33,589 bases of DNA from a virus. Location: positions 1 through 33,589 of IMG/VR virus record IMGVR_UViG_3300021962_004212; one strand, given 5' to 3'. Within the stretch, counting starts at the first letter, position 1. Each line of letters opens with the position of its first letter. This document shows, in pieces, positions 5,518 through 13,400 of the stretch. The translations under genes were made by a program, and so were the position numbers. The notes below the pieces were generated by a model. The model had not been told where the DNA came from and did no database searches. It saw only the letters and a program-made list of their open reading frames with translations.

Positions 5518-5622
5518 TTGTACGTAGGATTGTACGGATATACGTACAGATAATGTGTCATAAAACGCACTTTAACGTACAAAAAAGTGTCGTGTAAGGG
5601 ACTTTTGCGACAAAAAAGTGTC
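5518..5622. repeat. repeat cluster upstream of P1 (TGTACG and GTGTC repeats)
   Basis: GTGTC occurs at 5555, 5587 and 5618, 31-32 bp apart. The last two share a 12-bp word, CAAAAAAGTGTC. Each is preceded by CGTACA or a variant (5543, 5576, and GCGACA at 5607). Further copies of TTGTACG lie at 5518 and 5530, and TGTACG (5531-5536) forms an inverted repeat with CGTACA (5543-5548). No gene lies at 5435-5722. These look like an operator array or a second origin-like site. Confidence 0.6.
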
Positions 5623-5722
5623 ACATAATTTTACATAAAGTAAGGGTAGAACTTTACAAAATATGTAATAAAGTTTGCCAAAGTAGGAAATAAAATGCAG
5701 CCAAAAGTAGTAGTATTACTAC

Positions 5723-5893
5723 CTAATTTAAGAAAATTTTAAGCGTTCTTTTGCCGTCTTGATAAGATAATTCAATCGATTTGAAGTCCCCAAGCTCTTG
5801 GTATAAGGTTAATATCCTACCTATTGGGTAATCGTTTTTAGCGTGGTTAATTACTTCTAATCTTGTAATTTCTGGCTTGGTTTCGTTTTCCAT
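5723..5893 (-). CDS. small hypothetical protein, 56 aa
   Basis: ATG at 5893, TAG at 5723-5725. The product reads MENETKPEITRLEVINHAKN and continues with DYPIGRILTLYQELGDFKSIELSYQDGKRTLKIFLN (shown as two parts: DYPIGRILTLYQEL and GDFKSIELSYQDGKRTL). It has an acidic helical start and a predicted beta-hairpin at the end. The composition is clearly coding-like, and I know it as a common kind of small phage protein without a function. It is the last gene before the repeat-rich control region. Confidence 0.7.
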   Translation of the reverse strand: MENETKPEITRLEVINHAKNDYPIGRILTLYQELGDFKSIELSYQDGKRTLKIFLN

Positions 5894-5935
5894 TTTATAA
5901 AATGTTGTTGTATCTAAATTATAATAAGTTGCACT

Positions 5936-6364
5936 TTAGAGCAACTTTTGAAAGTAAAGTTTGTCAGAACCCCCGTAAGAATACTCTGGAAGGTAAAGCC
6001 TAAAGCCACACGCAATAAGATTATTTGCAGAAGGGAAGTTGTCTAAGGTTGTGTAAGTAATAGCTATATGGCAAAAAGTAGAAGCTGCCTTTAACCTGGT
6101 TTTTATCATTCGCTTTTGTATGCCTTGACCTCTATGTGATTTCTTAACCCACGCACGATTGAAAATGCAGATGCCTTTGCTATAAATAGAACCGCAATAA
6201 GCTACAATTTCTCCTTGATCTAACATAACCCACCATTCACGATTAAACTGGAACTCATCTCCGCACCCCTTAAAGTTTGGGTTTCTATAATCTAATTCCT
6301 TTAGCTGCTCGTAGGTTTCGTGATCTAATACGTTGCCGAAGCTAAATATCTTTTTGAGGCGCAT
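5936..6364 (-). CDS. GNAT-family N-acetyltransferase, 142 aa
   Basis: The central VKKSHRGQGIQKRMIKTRL (about residues 73-91) is GNAT motif A with the R-G-x-G acetyl-CoA loop. It follows a beta strand, IVAYCGSIYSKGICIFNRAWV. The later NLIACGFRLYLPEYSY is motif B-like. The length is normal for a minimal GNAT domain. The substrate is unknown; phage GNAT proteins can modify host proteins or small molecules. The gene overlaps the MazG-like gene by 23 nt. Confidence 0.85.
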   Translation of the reverse strand: MRLKKIFSFGNVLDHETYEQLKELDYRNPNFKGCGDEFQFNREWWVMLDQGEIVAYCGSIYSKGICIFNRAWVKKSHRGQGIQKRMIKTRLKAASTFCHIAITYTTLDNFPSANNLIACGFRLYLPEYSYGGSDKLYFQKLL

Positions 6365-6569
6365 TGATTAACATAATTTTTTTTAGGTATAAACTTAAAT
6401 CTAAGGCTTCTTCGTAAGCATATAAAAGCCAGTCATCTTTTTTTAAATCAGTTCTATCTAATGTTGTCTTGTATTCCTCTTTGCCCTTCGCTTCACGTCT
6501 ACGCATATCTTCTATTACGGCTGCTAATATCTTACTGTCTTGCATATCTGGTTGTGCATTATCACTCAT
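6342..6569 (-). CDS. MazG-like small protein, 75 aa
   Basis: The pattern GKEEYKTTLDRTDL, then DDWLLYAYEEALDLSLYLKKIM resembles short MazG/NTP-pyrophosphohydrolase-like phage proteins, in which EExxD helices bind Mg and nucleotide. Only one such helix is obvious, so catalytic activity is uncertain. It could adjust nucleotide pools. The ATG overlaps the exonuclease stop by one base (TAATG). Confidence 0.6.
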   Translation of the reverse strand: MSDNAQPDMQDSKILAAVIEDMRRREAKGKEEYKTTLDRTDLKKDDWLLYAYEEALDLSLYLKKIMLINAPQKDI

Positions 6570-7303
6570 TATCTGTCTGTTTTGGTGTGCATTTTATGAC
6601 ACGTTTTACATTGAAGTTGTACCTTCTTTACTCCTGTTGTTGTTGTTCTCCTGTTAGCAATAACTAATTCATCGCTACCACACTCAGGGCAGCTACCTCT
6701 ATCCGCTCCGAATATAACTCCATAATGTGTTTTTGGCTCGATGTGGTTTTTAAGTGCGTTAAATACTTGCTCTAATAACACAACATCTTTTTGGCAGTAC
6801 TTAATCATTTTAGCCATTGCTATCTTATCCTTATGCAGCACGATGTCTTTCCATAAACTATATTCGGTTTTGATTTTAGTGCCAATGCCTAAATAGTCAG
6901 CTATGTAATTAAGTTTGTTGCTATTAAATCTAAACTTAGACCTTGCTACCTTTAGCGTGTCGATAGTTGTGTAAGAAGGGAACATCGTTATGCCGTGAAA
7001 TAAACATCTGGTTCTAACCCAAGGCAAATCGAACTTGTCACCATTATGCCCTACTAACTCCGAAGCACTATTGGCTACTTCTACAAACTTCTTAAGCATT
7101 GCTTTGTCGTTCTGCTTACTATCCCAATGCAAATAATGTACTTCTTTTTCGTCTTCCCACTTGTAACAAATACAGATTATTGCTCGTTCCTTGATTATGC
7201 TTTCGGTTGATATGTTTAACTTGTAACCTGCACTCCAAAAAAAACCGATGTTGGGCGACGATTCCAAATCGAAGTAAAGTCGTTTGCGTTTTGATTTTAG
7301 CAT
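6569..7303 (-). CDS. DEDD-type 3'-5' exonuclease with C-terminal zinc ribbon, 244 aa
   Basis: RNase H-like exonuclease. Motif I is YFDLESSP (Asp12, Glu14), motif II is GHNGDKFDLPWVRTRC (Asp92), and motif III is YCQKDVVLLEQVF (Tyr169, Asp173), the DEDDy set of DNA polymerase-proofreading-like enzymes. The tail carries CPECG (Cys205, Cys208) and CKTCHK (Cys232, Cys235), a four-cysteine zinc ribbon. It probably trims DNA ends in replication or recombination. It lies with nucleotide-metabolism genes after the lysis block, away from the main replication operon. Confidence 0.85.
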   Translation of the reverse strand: MLKSKRKRLYFDLESSPNIGFFWSAGYKLNISTESIIKERAIICICYKWEDEKEVHYLHWDSKQNDKAMLKKFVEVANSASELVGHNGDKFDLPWVRTRCLFHGITMFPSYTTIDTLKVARSKFRFNSNKLNYIADYLGIGTKIKTEYSLWKDIVLHKDKIAMAKMIKYCQKDVVLLEQVFNALKNHIEPKTHYGVIFGADRGSCPECGSDELVIANRRTTTTGVKKVQLQCKTCHKMHTKTDR

Positions 7304-7306
7304 TGT

Positions 7307-7525
7307 TTATTTTTGGCTGAATTTATCTATAGTTGTAGTACCCATAGCAGCTATGCAAATAACCATTACGGCATCTACAAGTTTATCCGAAGGGGCAATT
7401 TCTTGATGCGTAAAGCTATTAGCTAATAATGTAATGCAAATAAATAAAGCCGATAATAAAGCAATTACTCGCTTAGTAGATACCGAACCCCTTTCGTCTG
7501 CTAATAAATTGGCTAACCATTTCAT
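7307..7525 (-). CDS. holin-like membrane protein, 72 aa
   Basis: Two membrane segments (about residues 19-39, RVIALLSALFICITLLANSF; and 50-65, VDAVMVICIAAMGTTTI) join a short charged N-terminus (ADERGSVSTKR) to a polar end. Small size, two helices and a position directly downstream of the endolysin support a holin. Other small membrane proteins in this block also qualify, so the assignment is tentative. Confidence 0.6.
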   Translation of the reverse strand: MKWLANLLADERGSVSTKRVIALLSALFICITLLANSFTHQEIAPSDKLVDAVMVICIAAMGTTTIDKFSQK

Positions 7526-7535
7526 AATATATATT

Positions 7536-8135
7536 TTATTTTAGTAAAGAATTAAATAGAGCGAATTTAGTAAGCCTATCTTCAAGTCCGTGAGTACCCC
7601 CGTTAATACGTTTGGTAAGTGCAATAACGTCTTCTTTGTCAGCACCGCCATCACAAATTTTCCAAAGGCTATTCCTTTCAAAAAAGAAGGCAGCCGACAT
7701 TAAAGGATATTTTGTTGCTACTAAATCTGGGTTAGCTAAAATGTCATCTGCAACCGATTTGTCAAACTGGGTGTAATTATCCTTGCCTGTTAATTGAATA
7801 TAGCCACGACCTCTAAACTTCCAACCATCGCCACTCGCTTCGTCGCCATTACCCATTCTGGAACTATAAACTCTATTAGCTATCTTCTCAGGTTTCCTTT
7901 CGTAAGCAAGGGCAGTAGCATCATCTTTAAAGTACTTGCCAAAAATAGACCTTAGTCCTTTAGCACCATAGTTAAGATTCTCAGTAACGGCTTTAAAGTT
8001 TCCGCTTTCGTGAGCGCATTGAGATAAAAAATGTGCTAACCTTATATTACTATTCAAGCCAAACTTTTCAGTAATTTGAGGTATCTGCTCTAATACGTTT
8101 GCAGGTATCTTTGTTGATAATGCTTCTAAATTCAT
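7536..8135 (-). CDS. GH19 (chitinase-class) endolysin, 199 aa
   Basis: A single glycoside hydrolase 19-type domain fills the protein. HFLSQCAHESGNFKAVTENLNY contains the catalytic acid region (Glu43, with Glu52 nearby), and GDGWKFRGRGYIQLTGKDNY is the family signature. Phage members cut the glycan of peptidoglycan. There is no signal peptide, so release depends on a holin. The gene lies between spanin-like genes and a holin-like gene. Confidence 0.92.
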   Translation of the reverse strand: MNLEALSTKIPANVLEQIPQITEKFGLNSNIRLAHFLSQCAHESGNFKAVTENLNYGAKGLRSIFGKYFKDDATALAYERKPEKIANRVYSSRMGNGDEASGDGWKFRGRGYIQLTGKDNYTQFDKSVADDILANPDLVATKYPLMSAAFFFERNSLWKICDGGADKEDVIALTKRINGGTHGLEDRLTKFALFNSLLK

Positions 8136-8136
8136 A

Positions 8137-8577
8137 TTAATTTATTTGAGAGTATAAAAATAAAGTTAGCATAGCAAACAGAACCGAGTTAAGCCTATGT
8201 AGTTTTATTTCAAAATCTACTGCCTTTTCGTACTTCTCGTATATAGCTATGTTTTTATAATATCTATTGCGATAGTCGTTTAACGTATCTATTGCTATTT
8301 TATTGCGTATTGTAAGCGTGTCCTTTAGGGTAAGTAAGTCGATGCGAAGGCTATCCCTTGTCTTAATATTTGCCTTAATTAAACTATCTATTCGGGTGTT
8401 CTGGTAACCAACTAAATTAGTCAGGCTATCAAAAGCGTTGTTAATCTTTTCGCCTTCTGCTTTACTAATTAAAATCTTATCCTCGCCACCAATCTTTTTA
8501 ACGTATTGGGCGAAGCTTAAACTTGGTGCTATTAGTATCAACAGAATTAGCAGAGTCCAATTTAGCTTTAACTTCAT
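8137..8577 (-). CDS. secreted coiled-coil protein with C-terminal hydrophobic end, spanin-like, 146 aa
   Basis: An N-terminal signal segment (LNWTLLILLILIAPSLSFAQ, residues 5-24) is followed by a long helical region with spaced hydrophobics (residues 45-125) and a hydrophobic C-terminus (LNSVLFAMLTLFLYSQI). Its first 80 nt overlap the lipoprotein gene in another frame, like the nested Rz/Rz1 genes of lambda. It may be the inner-membrane partner in host envelope rupture. The C-terminal anchor is unusual for Rz. Confidence 0.55.
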   Translation of the reverse strand: MKLKLNWTLLILLILIAPSLSFAQYVKKIGGEDKILISKAEGEKINNAFDSLTNLVGYQNTRIDSLIKANIKTRDSLRIDLLTLKDTLTIRNKIAIDTLNDYRNRYYKNIAIYEKYEKAVDFEIKLHRLNSVLFAMLTLFLYSQIN

Positions 8578-8788
8578 TTAGTTCTGTTTTTAATTCTTTT
8601 ACTTCTTCTTTTAAAGTAACTATCGTTTCAACTGTCTTCGTAATTACCTTCTTGTTATCTTCAGACGCTATCACTTGCACCGAGTCACTTTGCACCTGGC
8701 TTTGTTTTACCTTGTCTTGCAACTCTTTGATCTTATTGTCGGGTTTAACTCCGCAACCTATCAATGCAACCAGTAATAAATAACGCAT
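8498..8788 (-). CDS. outer-membrane lipoprotein, o-spanin-like, 96 aa
   Basis: A short signal peptide ends in a lipobox, LIGC (Cys12), followed by a helical coiled-coil stretch (IKELQDKVKQSQVQSDSVQV, VTLKEEVKELKTELNEVKAKL, residues 20-80). Lipidation plus a coiled coil in a lysis cassette fits an outer-membrane spanin subunit. The 3' end overlaps the secreted coiled-coil gene. The order is the reverse of lambda, where the inner-membrane partner gene comes first. Confidence 0.6.
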   Translation of the reverse strand: MRYLLLVALIGCGVKPDNKIKELQDKVKQSQVQSDSVQVIASEDNKKVITKTVETIVTLKEEVKELKTELNEVKAKLDSANSVDTNSTKFKLRPIR

Positions 8789-9060
8789 TACTTAAAGCTT
8801 TTAAGTGCTTTTAGGTCTACTGCCATTTCTAAACGAGCCGTACTTGCTGCGTTGCTGCTATCACTTTTACGCACCATTTCATACAAAGCACCAATCTTTT
8901 CGTCTTGCTTATTATTGTTCTTTGCGTTGTCAATATACAAGTAGCTGATGCCACAAATACACAAAAACAACATTCCGACTACCGGGTTTTTGCTGAACTC
9001 TTTGAACGAAATAGGTAACGGGTTAGCCGATACGTTTACGCTTTTTGCTGCTTTTGCCAT
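8788..9060 (-). CDS. membrane protein with one transmembrane segment, 90 aa
   Basis: A polar N-terminus (MAKAAKSVNVSANPLPISFKEFSK) is followed by one membrane helix (about residues 28-44, VGMLFLCICGISYLYID) and a charged helical tail (NAKNNNKQDEKIGALYEMVRKS). Its stop overlaps the lipoprotein start by one base (TAATG). It lies in the lysis block; a pinholin, antiholin or accessory anchor are possible, and none is proven. Confidence 0.6.
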   Translation of the reverse strand: MAKAAKSVNVSANPLPISFKEFSKNPVVGMLFLCICGISYLYIDNAKNNNKQDEKIGALYEMVRKSDSSNAASTARLEMAVDLKALKSFK

Positions 9061-9061
9061 T

Positions 9062-9493
9062 TTATTTACGTTTCCAAAAGAATAAGATTAGCGTAATTAT
9101 CAATATAAGCGCGATTAGAGCCTTATAAAATTCGCTGAATGACTTATCCTTAGTTTTAATTATCTTCGAAATTTGAGTGGTTTCTGTGCGATTAAGAGCC
9201 ATTGAGTCCGTCTTGCTCTGCTTACTATCTGTCTGTTTCTCTTTTGAACCCCTTGTATATGTTTCGGTGTACTTAGGTACTGTAACCATACTATCCTTTG
9301 TAAGCCATAAGGTATCGTAGTAAGTTATCGTTTTGGTAAAATACTCTTCCTTTTCTACTACTTTAGTAACGCTATCAAAAACCACAACCCTAACTGAGTC
9401 GAAAGTTTTAACAACAGTGCTATCTATTTTCTCGGTCGCCTTCTTAACTGAAGCGCAAGACGTAAGTAGTAAAGCTAAAAGTATTAATCTCAT
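9062..9493 (-). CDS. unimolecular spanin (u-spanin) candidate, 143 aa
   Basis: The N-terminus MRLILLALLLTSC is a lipoprotein signal with lipobox LTSC (Cys13). The C-terminus (residues 124-140, KALIALILIITLILFFW) is a transmembrane helix with a basic end, WKRK. The middle 100 residues are periplasmic, with repeated beta-like patterns (DSVRVVVFDSVTKVVEKEEY, TITYYDTLWLTKDS). Lipid anchor in the outer membrane plus one C-terminal inner-membrane helix is the topology of u-spanins such as T1 gp11, which link both membranes and fuse them at lysis. It starts in an ATGA overlap with the holin-like gene. Confidence 0.7.
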   Translation of the reverse strand: MRLILLALLLTSCASVKKATEKIDSTVVKTFDSVRVVVFDSVTKVVEKEEYFTKTITYYDTLWLTKDSMVTVPKYTETYTRGSKEKQTDSKQSKTDSMALNRTETTQISKIIKTKDKSFSEFYKALIALILIITLILFFWKRK

Positions 9494-9660
9494 TTTAGTT
9501 TTTTGGTCATTTTGTAATAGTAGCGAATAGCCATACCGCCAGAAACAATAGCCACCAAACTTGCAATCAATGTGAATAGTGGTTGAATACTTGTAATGCT
9601 TAAAGTAGCACTAATTAAAGAAACGATTGTTGATTGGTCTGCTTGGTGGTTATTTGCCAT
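9490..9660 (-). CDS. holin-like small membrane protein, 56 aa
   Basis: ATG at 9660, TGA at 9490-9492, overlapping the start of the u-spanin candidate by 4 bases. The product starts MANNHQADQSTIVSLIS and has a hydrophobic stretch (about residues 24-46, LFTLIASLVAIVSGGMAIRYY) and a basic tail, KMTKKLK. Size, helix and charge distribution fit a holin, and this is the first gene of the lysis block. No experimental link. Confidence 0.7.
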   Translation of the reverse strand: MANNHQADQSTIVSLISATLSITSIQPLFTLIASLVAIVSGGMAIRYYYKMTKKLK

Positions 9661-10046
9661 TATAATTCTTCTTCTTCTTGTTTGTTAAATTCTATCCCGG
9701 TAGTCCAAATATCTAAAAAGGTAAAGTCCTTAAGTCCGTCTTGGTTCACTACGTTAATTATTTGAAAATCAAATTCTTTATCATTTAAAGCCTCAATATC
9801 TTTTGTAAGCTTCTTGATGCCTTCTTTTGAGAATTTAAAATCTCCTTTTTCGTTTAAGATTAAAATACCTTTTTCGTCTACTGAGGCATTATCTAAGCGA
9901 AGTTCCTCAACTTGTGAGTTGTATTCTTCGTGATACTTTTTAACCTTCTCATAAACTTTTACCAACTTCTTGGCTACTTTTGTTTCTTGGTTTCCGATTA
10001 CTGAATTAATGCTCTGCACTAATTGTTGTAGTTGTTTGTACTTCAT
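9660..10046 (-). CDS. hypothetical protein, 128 aa
   Basis: A charged helical N-terminus (about 1-55, with a coiled-coil pattern in KKLVKVYEKVKKYHEEYNSQ) is followed by a beta-rich part and an acidic tail, KQEEEEL. No family recognised. It sits between the fibre-associated gene and the lysis block and overlaps the upstream gene by 41 nt. A tail-fibre assembly or virion role is possible from position only. Confidence 0.6.
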   Translation of the reverse strand: MKYKQLQQLVQSINSVIGNQETKVAKKLVKVYEKVKKYHEEYNSQVEELRLDNASVDEKGILILNEKGDFKFSKEGIKKLTKDIEALNDKEFDFQIINVVNQDGLKDFTFLDIWTTGIEFNKQEEEEL

Positions 10047-10410
10047 TGTTTGTTTTTATTTGTAAAGATAATTGTGGATTGTTGAATGGCAAAGGTAATG
10101 TTACAATTTTTGGTGTAATTTGGTCAGCTATCTGGCTATCTAAGTTCGCATTAAGTGACTCAACATCTAAAATGCTTTCAAGCCAACCGCATACCATTTC
10201 ATAAGTAACTTCTTCGTAAGGTACAAAGTCAGCAGGGTCAGGAGAGGGAACGCTTGAAGCTCCATAAACTTCTGCAAAATAAGTTTTATCATCTTGCACT
10301 TGTTCTGCTTGGTATCTCCAATGTATTACGCAGATTACGTCTGTTAAACCTTCTGCATCTTTAGGGTAACTGTCTAAAGAGCTTACAACCCATTTGTAGT
10401 TTGTTGCCAT
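10006..10410 (-). CDS. fibre-adjacent protein (DUF7936-like), 134 aa
   Basis: The N-terminal part (YKWVVSSLDSYPKDAEGL, VICVIHWRYQAE, FVPYEEVTYEMVCGWLES) matches the pattern of small phage proteins coded directly behind tail-fibre genes. The C-terminal 40 residues are low-complexity (NNPQLSLQIKTNNEVQTTTT). It may be a fibre chaperone or tail-tip component. It starts 3 bases after the fibre stop codon. Confidence 0.65.
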   Translation of the reverse strand: MATNYKWVVSSLDSYPKDAEGLTDVICVIHWRYQAEQVQDDKTYFAEVYGASSVPSPDPADFVPYEEVTYEMVCGWLESILDVESLNANLDSQIADQITPKIVTLPLPFNNPQLSLQIKTNNEVQTTTTISAEH

Positions 10411-10413
10411 TTT

Positions 10414-13400
10414 TTATTTGTTTTTTAAAGTGTCTAATTCTGCTTTTAATTCTTGTATTGCTTTGATAAGTACAGGAACGATTTTGCTATAATCTACTCC
10501 TTGCATTCTATCCCCGTCTTTTATTCCGGTAACTGCATTGTTAATTATTGATTGTAATTCGTGAGCGATAACACCATAAGAACGGGTTTTATCTGCTTTC
10601 CATTCGTAATCGTATGTCTTAATCTTAGTTAATAAATCAAGACCATTAAAATCTTTTAAGTCAGTTTTTAGTCGGTAGTCAGATGCCGTTGCATAAGTTG
10701 TAGAAGAACCATTAGTGCTAATCCCACCAACATAAGTACCATTAACAAAGTGTGCAGTATAATCTCCCGAAGTATAACCTGAAGCTTTAGACCAATATTG
10801 ATTTGAGTTATTATTAACTTGAGAAGAAATTACACCACCGCCAAGTGATATACCTACATTAACAGAACTACCTGTAGTAAGTCCTGTAGTCGATGTCGTT
10901 CCCACAAGTATATCACCACCGCTTGTTATTCTCATACGTTCGGTGTCATTGCTCCAAAACTGAACAGAGTGATTAGATTGTGAGCCAAATATTATAGCAG
11001 ATAAATTACCTTCTGCCATTGCTAAACCTCTAACACTGTTGTCAGAATTTGTTAAGTATAATAAACCACCGCCTGTTGTAGTAGGTGCAGCCAAATGTAA
11101 TATGCGATAGTTAGTATATGCTTGTGGATTGCTTGTACCTATACCTACGTTACCGCCTGTTGGGTTAATAACAAATGCTTTTGTAGAAGGCTTAAAATTA
11201 AATATTGAATATCCGTTTGTTTCGTTATATACTTGGAAAATGTCATTGTAAGTACTCATTGATACTTTAACTGCACCTGTACCCGTATAGTCCGCAACAA
11301 AACCTGCTTGTGAGTTGTTTGTATTTACAAAACCTAAATTGGTTAATGACGTTATATTACTACTTGCCGTTACACTACTTGAGAATGTAGCTGCTCCTGT
11401 AGAGGCTATTCTTAACCTCTCAATAGGATTTCCGCTTGTATCATCATTAGTTGCAAATCGTAAACTATAACCTGAACCATCATAAGAATATCCTATATCA
11501 ACTCCATAAATAGAAGTATCATATCCTGCCAATAATGATTGTATTGTGCCTGATGTATAACCACCCCCAAAGCCCGTATTTACTATTATATTTTGATAAG
11601 CATAATTTGACTGTGTAGTCATTAAAGGTCTACTAATATAAAACAAATTACTAAACCTACCCGTACCCGTTACATCTAACTTATATGTATCATTAGTATT
11701 TCCTATTGATAAATTACCACTCGCATTTAACGTCATTGCTTGGGTAAAGGATATAGCGTTACCTGCCGTTCCTGAAGGAGCGTTGTACCATTTATGAACT
11801 CCTGCTATTAAATCATACCTTGCTGCCGCTGCGGTAATTCCATAAGCCCAACCTGTAGTTAAATCACTTGTATTTAAATATGCATTACTCGTTATGGTTG
11901 TTATTTCATTACTTACATCACCCCAAATTGCATTTCCAATAGTTCCTATTTCAAAAGCTTTACCCCTCGCCCACGCACTCGGTGTAACTGCTAATCCTAA
12001 ATTTCCTGAGTTAGTTAGTAACATTGCTTGAGTATAAGTTGCATTTACCTCAGCAGTATTATTTGCAGTAACTTGAAAAGACAATCCAACTCCACCTATT
12101 GCAGCATCTCTGAAAGCCTCAATTTTTGAACCACCACTAACTGTTGTTCTTATGAATTCAATACCACTTTGAAATAGTGAACCTGACAATGGGTTTACTA
12201 TTTTTAGCTTAGAAGTTGCAGCACTCCCATTAATAGTAACATTTGTTCCGTCATCTGTAATCGCACTATTCCCTATTGTACTTGTACCTGTAAACTTAGG
12301 TAGGTAGTTAGTAGTACCTGTACCGGTTACGGGGTTTGTTAAAGCACTTTGCTTATTGTTAAACGTAGTCCAATCGGTAGAAGATAATAAACCTTGTTGT
12401 GAGCCACTTGCAGTAGCAATAGCTAAAGTAATAGTTCCGCTTGTAGTAATAGGAGTTGAGCCAATAGTTACTCCGCTTGTTGCAGAAGATAAACCTACAC
12501 TTGTTACAGTTCCTACGCCTGCGCCACCTACTAAAGCAATCGTTCCATCTGCTCCAGGAAGCGTATAAGTATAAGTTCCGTTTGTTAATGTGCTATCAAA
12601 TCTAACTTGATAAAAAAACCTTGTTATTCCTGAGTTACTAAACTCAGCACTACCATCTGTTAAGATTTTAAAGCCGTTAAATACTCCAGAGTTTTGATAA
12701 CCTAACGCACTAAAAGTAGGTGTTACAATTAATCTACCTGAAGTAAAAGGACTTGTTTTACTTGATACATCAAATGTTTGCCCGTTTATATCTATATCTT
12801 TTGCAGTAGAACTTAATACCATAGGTAAGTAAGTAGTAGCTGCAGCCGATGTTGTTAAGTAAGTATTAGTATCTACACTGCCATCAGCTTTTAAAAACTG
12901 AGTAGAAGTACCACCGCTTTTAACTAAAGTAGTTGCGTTTAGTGTACCTACAATCGTTGCAGCGTTACCCGAACCGCTTGTCTTGTTTATGTATAAGCCT
13001 TCGCCATTACCACCCTTAGTAATATTTAAAGCAATACCGCCACCGCTTGAATGGGTTACCTCTAAAGTATTGCCACCGCCAGAACTTGTATAAGAACCCC
13101 TTGTAGCCGTGATAAAATCAGCCGTTAAATCAAAAGTTCCTAAATCTACATTAGCAGTTGCGCCCGTGTAAGGTACGTAACCTGTTAAACTTGGAAAGGT
13201 TGTTAAGTTACCTGCTCCGTTAATGTACTGAGTGCTATTCCCTGCAAAGCCTAAGTTAATAGTTCCGCTTGTTGTTATTGGACTTCCCGTAATAGCTAAA
13301 GCATCGCCACTTCTTGTTACCGCTACGCTTGTAACTGTACCCACCGCACCGCTTGAACGCTGCCAAATACTTCCGCTATATATAGTATAATCACCCACCG

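Noticed and set aside
5325-5624. 99-codon minus-strand frame across the P1 region
   Set aside because: It runs through the repeats, the shared box and the promoter, and overlaps the better-supported gene at 5228-5434. The protein looks like translated regulatory DNA.
5710-5722. GTAGT-ATT-ACTAC palindrome next to the stop at 5723 as a terminator
   Set aside because: Only a 5-bp AT-rich stem and no proper T run follows on the minus strand. Too weak to call.
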